Part shown: positions 44,091-52,378 of the stretch, one piece after another | How the letters are laid out: each line of letters opens with the position of its first letter | Position numbering within the stretch: the stretch's first letter is position 1 | NCBI RefSeq assembly: GCF_040049295.1 | Contig: NZ_JBDZDQ010000002.1 | Location: 496,001-560,000, forward strand | Source of the DNA: Sphingomonas sp. KR3-1 | Lineage (GTDB): Bacteria; Pseudomonadota; Alphaproteobacteria; Sphingomonadales; Sphingomonadaceae | Direction of reading: 5' to 3' | Length of the DNA stretch: 64,000 bases | Made by a program: the position numbers and the translations under genes | The notes under the pieces: model-generated | Told to the model about the DNA's origin: nothing | What the model saw: only the letters and a program-made list of their open reading frames with translations | The model's database searches: none

Positions 44091-45035
44091 ATGGTGAGTT
44101 CAGTTCCGTTGCTGTCAGAGCCCGAACCCGATCGCCGCGGCGCCCATTCTCTGGCCGAGCGCGGTGTCCGCCTCCTGGCGCGCCTCCCGATGCGGCTACG
44201 CCGCAAGCTGCTCCGCTCGGCGTTCCGGCTCTCGCGGGCATCCGGGTTGCTTCGACCCTGCGGCAAGAGTGCATGGATGATGGCCAAGGCCTTGCATTTG
44301 CCGCGTGCGCAGGCGTGGAAGCTGGCCGGCGAGAATGGCTATCATGATCTGCTTTTCCAGATGGAATGGCTCGCGCTCGCCGATCGTTCGCTGCCTGGGC
44401 TGCTCGCCGATGCCGCGAACGTCCGGACCGAAGATGATGACGCGCTGCGCTGGATTTCGCGCCAGCGCGGCGCAGTTCTGGCGACGCTGCACATGGGTCC
44501 CTATTCGCTGGCGCTTGCCTGGCTGCTGCATCGGTACTTCCGCGACCGCGACGTCATCATCGTCAAGACCCGGACCACGGATGATGATGAGAGCCGGGCG
44601 ATGAACCGCCTCGATCAGCTGGGCGTGCGCGTGGCGCTGATGGCACCGACAGAGCCCGCGGAGTTCCATGCGCTACTCAAGCGCGTCCGCATGGGCGCTA
44701 TCCTGATCGCGCTGATTGACCTGCCCGAAAGCTATGGCCGTGCGGTGGACATCAACTTGCTCTGGACGCCGGCGCGCATCGCAGCGGGCGCCGTCGACGT
44801 CGCAGCACTCTGTCAGGTCCCGTTGCTGCTGTTCCGGACCGAGGCTCGGAGCACAGGCGACCAGGTCACCGTGGCGGACCTGCTCGAAGTGCCTTCACGC
44901 CAAGCAGAGCGTGATCACGCGACCGGGAAGATCGCATCCTTCATTACCGACTCTGTGCGCGGTTGCCCCGAGCAATGGCATATGTGGCAGCGCTTCGACG
45001 AGTTCGTCACCGCGCCGCAGCGGTGCGCGGCATGA
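44091..45035 (+). CDS. LpxL/HtrB-like acyltransferase-family protein
   Basis: 314 residues. The overall pattern resembles the lipid A late acyltransferase family: LRRKLLRSAFRLSRASGLLR, then LHMGPYSLALAWLLHRYF at the catalytic-motif position, GAILIALIDLPESYGRAVDI, RIAAGAVDVAALCQVPLLLF and the ending CPEQWHMWQRFDEF (family PEQW.W). In the usual HX4(D/E) motif the acid is missing: His134 is followed at the fifth position by Ser139. It may therefore use a different mechanism or substrate, or be a binding protein. The ATGA overlap with the HlyD gene indicates coupling. With the ACP and ketosynthase genes of the operon it suggests transfer or handling of an acyl chain. Confidence 0.68.
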   Translation: MVSSVPLLSEPEPDRRGAHSLAERGVRLLARLPMRLRRKLLRSAFRLSRASGLLRPCGKSAWMMAKALHLPRAQAWKLAGENGYHDLLFQMEWLALADRSLPGLLADAANVRTEDDDALRWISRQRGAVLATLHMGPYSLALAWLLHRYFRDRDVIIVKTRTTDDDESRAMNRLDQLGVRVALMAPTEPAEFHALLKRVRMGAILIALIDLPESYGRAVDINLLWTPARIAAGAVDVAALCQVPLLLFRTEARSTGDQVTVADLLEVPSRQAERDHATGKIASFITDSVRGCPEQWHMWQRFDEFVTAPQRCAA

Positions 45036-46273
45036 CCGCCATCCTTACCAAGCCGCGGCGCGTGGCGGACATGGATTCGAAAGTGCTGCTGGCGCAGCCG
45101 GTATTCGATCATGTTCTGAGCGTATTCTTCGGCACGCTGCTCGTCGTGGGTGGTATCTTCTGCTGGGCCACGCAATATTCGAAGCAGGAGACCGTATCCG
45201 GCGAAATCGCCGCGGTCTCGGGCTTCTCGGCGATCGTCGCCGATCAGGGAGCGATCGTCTCGCAACTTCGAGTTGCCTCCGGCACGCGTGTCCACAAGGG
45301 GCAGGTGCTGGCGGTGCTCAGCCTGCCGCCAGTGATCAGCGGCGATGGCGACACCATCGCGCAGAGCATCCAGCGGATGCGCGAGTCGATCGCGAACATC
45401 GACAATCAGCTCGCCGAATATGCGCGGACTAGCGAGGAGGCCCGCCAGCAGATCGCAGAGGTCGAGGCGAGCGCCCAGGCATCGCTCGTCTCGGCGCGCA
45501 ATCGTGGCAGCGCTACCAAGGCGCGCCAGCAGATGGCCGAGCGACGCCTGCGCGGCTATGAGCAACTCGCCGGCAAGGGCTTCATTACCGACATGGCGGT
45601 GGACCAGGCGCGCGGCGTGGTCATGCAGTTGAACCAGGAGGCCTCGGACACCGAGCTGACCTTGCAGGAGGTGCGGCGCTCGCGTGCCGATCGCGTGACC
45701 GGGATCCAGAACCGCATCGCCGAGATCCGCCAGGCGATGCTCAACCTCAGTACGCAGCGGCTGCAGACCGAGAACCAGCTGCACGCCCAGACCTCGTTGC
45801 AGACGCGCGAGATTGTCGCTCCCGCCGATGGCGTCGTGTCGGCAGTCTCGGTGCGGCCCGGCGAGCGCATCGAGGCCGGCGCGCGCATCCTCGCCATTGG
45901 CCAGCCCTCGGCACGGCTCACCGCCATCCTCACCGTACCGTCCAAGGCGATCGGCATGATCGATGTGGGTCAGCGCGTCGTGCTGAAATACGACGCCTTT
46001 CCGTATCAGAGCTTCGGCGTGCGCTACGGCAAGGTCGTCCGGGTCGAGCAGGCGTCGATCGACACTGGCGCGCAGAAGGCGGACGATGCCAAGCAGATCG
46101 AGCGCAACTTCATCGTCGAAGTGGCGCCCGCCGAGGACGCGGTCGAGGTCTATGGACGTCGGCGCGCGCTCAAGGTCGGGATGACGCTGACCGCCGACAT
46201 CGAGGTCGAGCGGCGCAATCTGCTGCAATGGTTCCTGGAACCGCTCGTCGCGCTCAGGGGACGCATGGGATGA
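45032..46273 (+). CDS. HlyD-family membrane fusion protein of the peptide exporter
   Basis: 413 residues. One N-terminal membrane helix (VFFGTLLVVGGIFCWATQYS), a biotinyl-lipoyl-like half (SGFSAIVADQGAIVSQLRVA), a long coiled-coil hairpin (about residues 110-255, e.g. ESIANIDNQLAEYARTSEEA), then the second half (TREIVAPADGVVSAVSVRPG) and a beta-barrel part. It resembles CvaA-type adaptors that link a C39 ABC exporter to an outer-membrane channel. It starts within the stop codon of the acyltransferase gene and its own stop overlaps the exporter start. No TolC-like gene is seen in the window. Confidence 0.9.
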   Translation: MTAILTKPRRVADMDSKVLLAQPVFDHVLSVFFGTLLVVGGIFCWATQYSKQETVSGEIAAVSGFSAIVADQGAIVSQLRVASGTRVHKGQVLAVLSLPPVISGDGDTIAQSIQRMRESIANIDNQLAEYARTSEEARQQIAEVEASAQASLVSARNRGSATKARQQMAERRLRGYEQLAGKGFITDMAVDQARGVVMQLNQEASDTELTLQEVRRSRADRVTGIQNRIAEIRQAMLNLSTQRLQTENQLHAQTSLQTREIVAPADGVVSAVSVRPGERIEAGARILAIGQPSARLTAILTVPSKAIGMIDVGQRVVLKYDAFPYQSFGVRYGKVVRVEQASIDTGAQKADDAKQIERNFIVEVAPAEDAVEVYGRRRALKVGMTLTADIEVERRNLLQWFLEPLVALRGRMG

Positions 46274-48402
46274 ACCTGTTCGAATCCGGGCGGCGGACGC
46301 TGCCCATGATCCTGCAAGAGGCGAATGGCGAGTGCGGGATCGCCTGCATGGCGATGATCGCGCACTGGCACGGCCACCGGCTCGACTTGACCTATCTGCG
46401 CAGCCAGTACCGTACGACGCGGCGCGGCCTCAGCCTTTCCGACCTTGCGAATGTCGCCGACCAGCTGCGGTTCGACGTGCGGGGGCTCCGCATCGACGAT
46501 CTTGCCGATCTCGCCCATGTCCGCACGCCTGCGATCCTCCACTGGGACAGCAATCATTTCGTCGTGCTGAAGTCGGTTCGGCGCGGCCGCGCCGTCATCC
46601 ACAATCCCGCGATGGGCGTGCGCACCTATGACATGGCCGAGTTCGCCGAGCATTTCAGCGGTATCGCCCTCGAAGTCTCGCCGGGCGGCGCGTTCGAGAC
46701 GATCGTGCGCGCCAGAAAATACACGCTGTCGCGTATCTTCGACCTCACCCACGGCCTGAAAGCCTCGCTCATCCAAGTGATCGTTGTCGCCACTGCGGGT
46801 GCCGTCATCGCGATGCTGATGCCGATGATCGTCCAGGTTGCTCTCGATTCGGTGCTGCCGCGCAATGATCTCGACTTGCTATGGGTGCTCGCGGTCGGCC
46901 TGATGCTGGTCTCGCTCAGCACCGCGGTCGCGACATGGATCCAGAAGCGCGTCATCGCCAATGCCGGAAGCGCGTTCTTCGCGCAGCTGACGCGTAACGC
47001 CGTGGGCCATATCTTCCGATTGCCGCTGCGCTATTTCGAGGGACGCCATCCGGGCGATATCGCCACGCGGCTCGATTCGATCGATTCGGTGCGCAACGTC
47101 GTCACAAAGTCCTTCTCCGCGGCGGCGGTGGACCTGATCATGATCCTGCTGAGTGGCGCGATCATGTTCCTCTACGCGCCCGGGCTGGCCGCGCTGGTGA
47201 GCGCGATCTTCCTGATGGTGATCGCGATCCGGCTCACGCTCTATCCCTATATGCGCCGCCAGGGCGCGCTCGCGCTCAAGGCGAAGTCGGACGAGCGCTC
47301 GCGCCTGATCGACAATCTTCGCGCGGTCGCCGCGATCAAGACCGGCAATGCGACGATCGTCACCACCAACCGCTGGTACGACAGCCTGGTGCGGCACGTG
47401 AATGCCAGCTTCCGCATCCAGATCACGGAAGCCAATGCCGTGCTGCTGGTCGAGCTGGTCACGGCGCTGGGCATGGCGGTGACGCTCTATTACGGCGTCG
47501 CCGCGGTCCTGCTCCAGCAGATGACGGTCGGCATGCTCTACGCTTTCTTCACCTACCGCACGATCTTCTTCGACCGGATCGACAATCTGGTCACGACGAT
47601 GACCGAGGTGTCGCTGCTCGGCGCGAACATGACGCGGCTGTCCGATTTCCTGGAGGAAGAGCCCGAGCCGAGCGACCAGCCGATCGAGCGCCATATACGC
47701 GACGCGGTGACACTGCGCGGGGTGACCTATCGCGCCGGATTCGCCGACGCGCCAATCCTGTCCGACATCGATTTCGAACTTGGCGCGAAGCAGGGCAACG
47801 CGATCGCGATCATGGGTCCCTCGGGATCGGGCAAGACCACGCTGCTCAAGATCCTGGCCGGACTCTACACGCCGAGCGAAGGCGTGATGGAGGTGGACGG
47901 GGTCGGGCTCGCCGCCTGGGGTCTCAAGGCCTATCGCGAAAATGTCGGCCTGGTGCTCGGCGCGGACAAGCTGGTGCGCGGCTCGATCCTTGAGAACATC
48001 ACCGGATTCGAGGAAAACCCCGACCGCGGCCGTGCGCTTTCAGCATTGCGCGTGGCCTGTCTCGAGGACGTGGTCGAGGCGTTGCCGCGCGGGCTCGACA
48101 CCGTGGTGAGCGAGGAGAATGGCACGCTCTCCAGCGGGCAGCGCCGCCGCCTGATGCTGGCGCGCGCGCTCTATGGCGATCCGCCCCTGCTGCTGCTCGA
48201 TGAAGTCACCTCGAACCTGGATGTGGAAACCGCCACGCGGATGATCCGGGCGCTGGCCGAGCATCCCTCCACCAAGGTGATCACTTCGCACGATCCGCAG
48301 GTCCTGGAGATTTGCGACACTGTCTACCGCATGGAAGCGGGGCGCCTGACGCGCGACGCCGCCTACGAGCAGTTTTCAATCCACGAGCGGAAAGGTCTCT
48401 GA
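46270..48402 (+). CDS. Peptidase-containing (C39) ABC exporter, CvaB-type
   Basis: 710 residues. N-terminal C39 peptidase: ANGECGIACMAMIAHWHGH with catalytic Cys22, and ILHWDSNHFVVLKSV with His96. The third catalytic position reads HNPAMG, with Asn112 where Asp is usual. Six membrane helices follow (about 165-430), then the ATPase: GPSGSGKTTLLKILAGLYTP (Walker A), LSSGQRRRLMLARAL (signature), LLLLDEVTSNLD (Walker B) and ITSHDPQ (switch His). Such proteins cut double-glycine leaders and export the core. The precursor at 43791 is the obvious substrate. The start overlaps the hlyD-like stop codon, and the ACP gene follows by one base. Confidence 0.93.
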   Translation: MNLFESGRRTLPMILQEANGECGIACMAMIAHWHGHRLDLTYLRSQYRTTRRGLSLSDLANVADQLRFDVRGLRIDDLADLAHVRTPAILHWDSNHFVVLKSVRRGRAVIHNPAMGVRTYDMAEFAEHFSGIALEVSPGGAFETIVRARKYTLSRIFDLTHGLKASLIQVIVVATAGAVIAMLMPMIVQVALDSVLPRNDLDLLWVLAVGLMLVSLSTAVATWIQKRVIANAGSAFFAQLTRNAVGHIFRLPLRYFEGRHPGDIATRLDSIDSVRNVVTKSFSAAAVDLIMILLSGAIMFLYAPGLAALVSAIFLMVIAIRLTLYPYMRRQGALALKAKSDERSRLIDNLRAVAAIKTGNATIVTTNRWYDSLVRHVNASFRIQITEANAVLLVELVTALGMAVTLYYGVAAVLLQQMTVGMLYAFFTYRTIFFDRIDNLVTTMTEVSLLGANMTRLSDFLEEEPEPSDQPIERHIRDAVTLRGVTYRAGFADAPILSDIDFELGAKQGNAIAIMGPSGSGKTTLLKILAGLYTPSEGVMEVDGVGLAAWGLKAYRENVGLVLGADKLVRGSILENITGFEENPDRGRALSALRVACLEDVVEALPRGLDTVVSEENGTLSSGQRRRLMLARALYGDPPLLLLDEVTSNLDVETATRMIRALAEHPSTKVITSHDPQVLEICDTVYRMEAGRLTRDAAYEQFSIHERKGL

Positions 48403-48403
48403 G

Positions 48404-48670
48404 ATGAACGAAGACATTGAAGCCGATGTGATTTCACTGGTCCGCGAGGCGGCCCGGGTCGGCGATGTTCCGATCGATCTCGACACCAGCCTTGAGCAGC
48501 TGGGAATCGAATCGCTCGACATGGTCGAGTTGCTCTTCGCGATCGAGGACCGTTTCGGCATCGACGTGCCGTACAACGCCAATGCGGTCGGCGAATCCGG
48601 ACTCTCCAAGGTGCGCGACGTCGTGACGGCGATCCGGCAGCTCGTCTCGCAGCGGACTGCCCAGGCATGA
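48404..48670 (+). CDS. Acyl carrier protein
   Basis: 88 residues. LEQLGIESLDMVELLFAIED holds the phosphopantetheine attachment serine (Ser37; ESL instead of the common DSL), followed by the acidic helix II typical of ACPs, FGIDVPYNANAV and a C-terminal helix. A dedicated ACP inside an exporter operon suggests that an acyl chain is built or delivered for this pathway rather than for housekeeping fatty-acid synthesis. Its stop overlaps the ketosynthase start (ATGA). A phosphopantetheinyl transferase is not encoded nearby, so a chromosomal one must act on it. Confidence 0.9.
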   Translation: MNEDIEADVISLVREAARVGDVPIDLDTSLEQLGIESLDMVELLFAIEDRFGIDVPYNANAVGESGLSKVRDVVTAIRQLVSQRTAQA

Positions 48671-49875
48671 GACGGGTCGCGATCACCGGGATCGGCGCGC
48701 TGACCGCCGGGGGCACCGATGCGGAGCGCAGCTGGCAGGCGATACGCGACGCACACCGGCCCTTCGGCGCGCCTTCGCGCCTGGGCGACAAGACGACGGG
48801 CGTCAGCCGGGTCGCGGAACTGCAGGGCTATGATCCCGAAGCCTATTTCGACCGGCGCCGGCTGAGCGCGCTCGACCCCGCCGCGCAATATGCGATCATC
48901 GCCGGGCGCGAGGCACTGGCCCAGTCGGGCATCGATTTCGCGGACTATGATCCGGATCGCACGATGTGCGTCATCGGCAGTGGCGCTGCGGGCGAGTCGA
49001 CGCACGACATGAGCTCCGAGCGAATCTATCGTCACGGTGCCGACCGGCTTCATCCGCTCACGGTGCCGCGGCTGATGGCCAGCGCGCCGGCCAGCCAGCT
49101 GGCGATCGAATTCGGAATCCGCGGCGGCGTGTTCCTGATCGCGTCGGCCTGCGCATCGGCCGCCCACGCGATCGGGCAGGCGTATCAGGCGATCCGTTAC
49201 GGGATGGCCGATGTGGCGATGACCGGCGGTACCGAGGCAAGCCTGACCTTTGGCTGCCTCAAGGGCTGGGAAGCGCTGCACGTGCTTTCCGACGATCTGT
49301 GCCGGCCCTTTTCCTTTGGACGGCGCGGGCTGATGCTCGGCGAAGGTGCGGCGATCCTGATCCTGGAGGAGATGGAGGCGGCCAAGCGCCGCGGCGCCGA
49401 CATTCTGGGCGAACTGCGTGGGTTCGGGATGAGCTCGGACGCCGGCTCGCTGACCTCGCCCGATCCCGCCGGCATGGCGCGGGCGATGCGCCTGGCGCTT
49501 GCCGATGCAGGTACCGACGCGGACGCGGTCGATCATTTGAACGCGCATGGCACCGGCACCAATATGAACGACGCTAGCGAATGCCTCGCGCTGCACCAGG
49601 TGTTCGGCGATCGCGCCGCGCGCATCCCGGTCACCGCCACCAAGTCGGTGCTCGGCCATTGCCTCGGCGCCTCGGGCGCGATCGAGCTGGTGATGACGGT
49701 GAAGTCGCTCGGCGCGCAGACACTGGCGCCGACGGCGAACTTCGTCGAGGCCGATCCCGAATGCCCGATCGACTGCATCCCCAATGTCGCCCGCGACGCC
49801 AAGGTGCGCACGATCGTCTCCAATTCCTTCGCCTTTGGAGGGCTCAACGCCTCATTGGTGGTCGGGCATGCCTGA
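48667..49875 (+). CDS. Beta-ketoacyl-ACP synthase (FabF/KAS II-like)
   Basis: 402 residues, usual for FabF. Start RRVAITGIGALTAGG; the active site is intact: Cys162 in ASACASAAHAIGQ, His294 in LNAHGTGTN and His331 in VLGHCLGASGAIE. GGTEASLTFGC and FSFGRRGLMLGEGA are typical KAS blocks, and NSFAFGGLNASLVV closes the fold. It should condense malonyl-ACP with an acyl primer. No ketoreductase, dehydratase or thioesterase is in the operon, so it either borrows the cell's fatty-acid enzymes or makes a beta-keto acyl chain. Coupled to the ACP upstream and, by 8 bases of overlap, to the next gene. Confidence 0.92.
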   Translation: MRRVAITGIGALTAGGTDAERSWQAIRDAHRPFGAPSRLGDKTTGVSRVAELQGYDPEAYFDRRRLSALDPAAQYAIIAGREALAQSGIDFADYDPDRTMCVIGSGAAGESTHDMSSERIYRHGADRLHPLTVPRLMASAPASQLAIEFGIRGGVFLIASACASAAHAIGQAYQAIRYGMADVAMTGGTEASLTFGCLKGWEALHVLSDDLCRPFSFGRRGLMLGEGAAILILEEMEAAKRRGADILGELRGFGMSSDAGSLTSPDPAGMARAMRLALADAGTDADAVDHLNAHGTGTNMNDASECLALHQVFGDRAARIPVTATKSVLGHCLGASGAIELVMTVKSLGAQTLAPTANFVEADPECPIDCIPNVARDAKVRTIVSNSFAFGGLNASLVVGHA

Positions 49876-50407
49876 GCGGGTGGACAGCTTCCTGGCCGCG
49901 TGCATGACGGTGAACCCGGCCGCGCGGGACGCCGGCCTGCCGCCGTTCATGGCGCCGCTCGGGCGCGAGACCCCGCTCGACAGTTCGCCCTATGTCTACG
50001 ACATCGCGCGCTTCGCCGATGCCTTTGCCGGCTCGGAGCAGCGGCGCACGCTGCTGTCCGCGCTGCTGACGCGGATTGCGGCGCTCGAGCGGGCCGGGAT
50101 TCGGGTCGATCTGCTGCTCGTCGGCGGCAGCTTCCTGCGCCTCGGCCAGGAGCCGCGCGATATCGACGCGTTGGGCGTGTACACGCTGACTTGCGATCCG
50201 GAGGCGGGCGCGACGGCATTGTCGCAGGCAATGGAGCGGGGCGACACGGCGGATCTCCATCTCTGCCCCGCGGACGCGCATCCCGCGGTGCTGATCAAGC
50301 GCGCAATCTACTTCTCCAACACCTTCGCCTACGACAAGGGAACGGGGGCGCTCGATCGCGGCATCGTGATGGTGGTGCCGCGCCGCAGCCCCGTGGCGGC
50401 GGCATGA
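49868..50407 (+). CDS. Nucleotidyltransferase-fold protein, first of two paralogues (DUF6932-like)
   Basis: 179 residues. VDLLLVGGSFLRLGQEPRDI followed by DALGVYTL carries the GGSF...D(I/L)D pattern of minimal nucleotidyltransferase-fold proteins; Gly-Gly-Ser and the two aspartates are the expected nucleotide and metal ligands. Later blocks LHLCPADAHPAVLIKRAIYF and GALDRGIVMVVPRR are mirrored in the next gene. The ATG overlaps the ketosynthase end by 8 bases and the stop overlaps the next start, so the two are made together. A role in modifying the peptide or acyl unit, or in protecting the producer like nucleotidyltransferase toxins/antitoxins, are both open. I do not recognise a characterised homologue. 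Confidence 0.7.
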   Translation: MPERVDSFLAACMTVNPAARDAGLPPFMAPLGRETPLDSSPYVYDIARFADAFAGSEQRRTLLSALLTRIAALERAGIRVDLLLVGGSFLRLGQEPRDIDALGVYTLTCDPEAGATALSQAMERGDTADLHLCPADAHPAVLIKRAIYFSNTFAYDKGTGALDRGIVMVVPRRSPVAAA

Positions 50408-50925
50408 TGGCGGGCGTTTCGATCGCCGAGCAGGCGATGCGGCGTGGCGAGGCGCTGGCGGTGCTCGGCCGGGCGCTGCTTTCGCCGGCGCACGCACCTG
50501 CGCTCTTCGAGAGCAGCCCGCATGTGGTGAGCGCGCCCTGGCTGTCCGAGCATCTCGGATGGTCGCCGGGGCGACGCGTCCTGCTCGAGCGCTTCACGGC
50601 CAGGATCGAGGCGATGCGGGCCCAGCGCGTGATGCCCTTGTGCGCGCTTGTCGGCGGCAGTTTCGTCGGGACGGGCGATGCGCCCAACGATCTGGACGCC
50701 CTCGTCATATACCGGACCGATGCCGCGCCGGACGTGATCGCCGCAGTGTTGCGCACGAAGATCGAAGGACTCGACCTGCGCTACGTTCCCGAAGACGCGG
50801 ATCCGATCCTGCTCATCAAGATGACATGCTTCTTCCATACGCTCTATCAAGGCATCGACAACGGCGCCTGTCGCGGAAGCATGCTGACATTATTCCACGA
50901 TTCGATTTTGGCGGGAGCGGACTAG
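50404..50925 (+). CDS. Nucleotidyltransferase-fold protein, second paralogue
   Basis: 173 residues. CALVGGSFVGTGDAPNDLDA keeps the GGSF and D-x-D positions of its upstream neighbour; LRYVPEDADPILLIKMTCFF and CRGSMLTLFHDS align with that protein's later blocks. The N-terminal third (EALAVLGRALLSPAHAPALF) differs. The pair may form a heterodimer. Its stop codon directly abuts the start of the outer-membrane barrel gene. Function unknown. Confidence 0.7.
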   Translation: MMAGVSIAEQAMRRGEALAVLGRALLSPAHAPALFESSPHVVSAPWLSEHLGWSPGRRVLLERFTARIEAMRAQRVMPLCALVGGSFVGTGDAPNDLDALVIYRTDAAPDVIAAVLRTKIEGLDLRYVPEDADPILLIKMTCFFHTLYQGIDNGACRGSMLTLFHDSILAGAD

Positions 50926-51513
50926 ATGCGTTTTTCGATGACGATTCTTGCGGTCGCAGCCGCATGGATGCCGGCGGCGGCGATGGCCCAGGCGGAGGCG
51001 CCGTTCACCGGCACCTATGTGGGGGGCGAGGCGGGCGCGCTCGAGCATCATATCTATCTGGAGACGCAGAGCGGCGGCACCACCACGGGGCGTTATCACC
51101 GCGCTTGGGGCGTTGGCGGCGGCTTGTTCGTCGGCCATGACGTCGTGGTCTCAGAGCATTTCCGCATCGGCGGCGAGGCGGGTCTGACTACCGGCGGCGG
51201 CGACAATGTCGTGCCGTTCGCGGGCGGCGCCGAGCTGCGGCTGGAGCCGCGCTACGGCTATCGCGTCTCGCTGCATGGCGGCGTGGTGCTCGGCTCGTCG
51301 CTCTTCGTCTATGCCAGCGGCGGCTATGGCGGCAACAACTACCGGATCCGCAACACTGCCGGCGTCGCCGATGTGCACGAATGGGGGAGCAGCTTCGTGG
51401 TCGGTGCGGGCGCCGAATACCGGATCTCGCCGCGGCTCGGGATCCGCATCGACTACAAGCATGTCGACAATCAGAGCCATCAGTTCTTTGTCGGCGTGCC
51501 GGTCCGCTTCTGA
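50926..51513 (+). CDS. Small outer-membrane beta-barrel protein (opacity/OmpA-barrel type)
   Basis: 195 residues. Signal peptide (TILAVAAAWMPAAAMAQ), then eight amphipathic strands such as GTYVGGEAGALEHHIYLETQ, WGVGGGLFVGHDVVV, FVYASGGYGGNNYRI, and the ending HQFFVGVPVRF with a terminal phenylalanine. It begins on the base after the previous stop, so it is a true member of the operon. It could be an immunity-type surface protein or part of the export path; eight-stranded barrels do not form large channels, so export through it is unlikely. Confidence 0.82.
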   Translation: MRFSMTILAVAAAWMPAAAMAQAEAPFTGTYVGGEAGALEHHIYLETQSGGTTTGRYHRAWGVGGGLFVGHDVVVSEHFRIGGEAGLTTGGGDNVVPFAGGAELRLEPRYGYRVSLHGGVVLGSSLFVYASGGYGGNNYRIRNTAGVADVHEWGSSFVVGAGAEYRISPRLGIRIDYKHVDNQSHQFFVGVPVRF

Positions 51514-52307
51514 TGCGGCACGGGAAGACAGTCCTCGCCCTGTTGCTGCTCGGGCTGTCGATCGGCCTGGCGCCGAGTTGTGCCGGGCAGATCGACAGCC
51601 GCATCTTCCGGCCGGATCCGATGCCGCGAGAAGTGAATTGGGCCGGTCCGGCGCCGGTGGAGGTCACCACCACCACGACCGACGGCGTGCATCTCAAGGG
51701 CTATTGGTGGGCGCCCACGCGCGCGGGCGCGCCGGTGCTGGTGTTCTTCCACGGCCAGAGCGGCAACCGCTTCGAGTCCGCGAAAATGGCGGCCGCGCTG
51801 GTGACCGATGGCCAGGGCGTGCTGGTTGCCTCCTACCGGGGCTATGGCGACAATCCCGGCAAGCCGTCGGAGGCTGGGCTCTATGCCGATGGCGACGCGT
51901 TCGTGCGGCTTGCGGGAACGCTCGCGCCAGGCGCGCGGCTCTATGTATGCGGCTTTTCGCTCGGCAGCGCGGTTGCCCTGCGCGCGGGCATTGCGCCCGG
52001 CGTGCGCGGGATCGTGACGATCGGTGCCTTTACGCGCATAGCCGATCTCGCGCCGCCCCTGGCACGTGCGTTTGTCGGAAACCGCTTCGACAATCTCGCT
52101 GCGATCGCGCAGGTCGAGAAGCCGGTGCTCCTGATCCACGGCACGGCGGACGAGGTCGTGCCCTTTGCCCATGCGGAGCGCTTGCGCGCGGCTGCTCGGC
52201 GGGCGCGCTTGCTCAGATTGCCCGGCGCCCCCCACAGGCTGGATTTCGCCCAGCTCGCGCCGATGCTCTGGAGCAATCTGGCGCAGATGCCCGCGCCGCT
52301 CGACTAG
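51513..52307 (+). CDS. Exported alpha/beta hydrolase
   Basis: 264 residues; its ATG shares one base with the preceding TGA. N-terminal signal (LALLLLGLSIGLAPSCAG) may be a poor lipobox around Cys23. The core has the alpha/beta hydrolase pattern: VLVFFHGQSGNRFE (oxyanion loop), GFSLGSAVAL with the nucleophile serine, LLIHGTADEVVPFAHAERL with the acid, and a late PHR histidine. It resembles the BEM46/YqiA-like group of peptidases, esterases and thioesterases. As the last gene of the operon it may release or remove the acyl group, or inactivate the product near the producer's membrane. Confidence 0.8.
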   Translation: MRHGKTVLALLLLGLSIGLAPSCAGQIDSRIFRPDPMPREVNWAGPAPVEVTTTTTDGVHLKGYWWAPTRAGAPVLVFFHGQSGNRFESAKMAAALVTDGQGVLVASYRGYGDNPGKPSEAGLYADGDAFVRLAGTLAPGARLYVCGFSLGSAVALRAGIAPGVRGIVTIGAFTRIADLAPPLARAFVGNRFDNLAAIAQVEKPVLLIHGTADEVVPFAHAERLRAAARRARLLRLPGAPHRLDFAQLAPMLWSNLAQMPAPLD

Positions 52308-52378
52308 GCGTCTAGCGCATTCCGGGTCCGGTCTGACGGAAAGCGTCGGGCGCCCGAAGCGCCGTGCTGACGTGCGAA

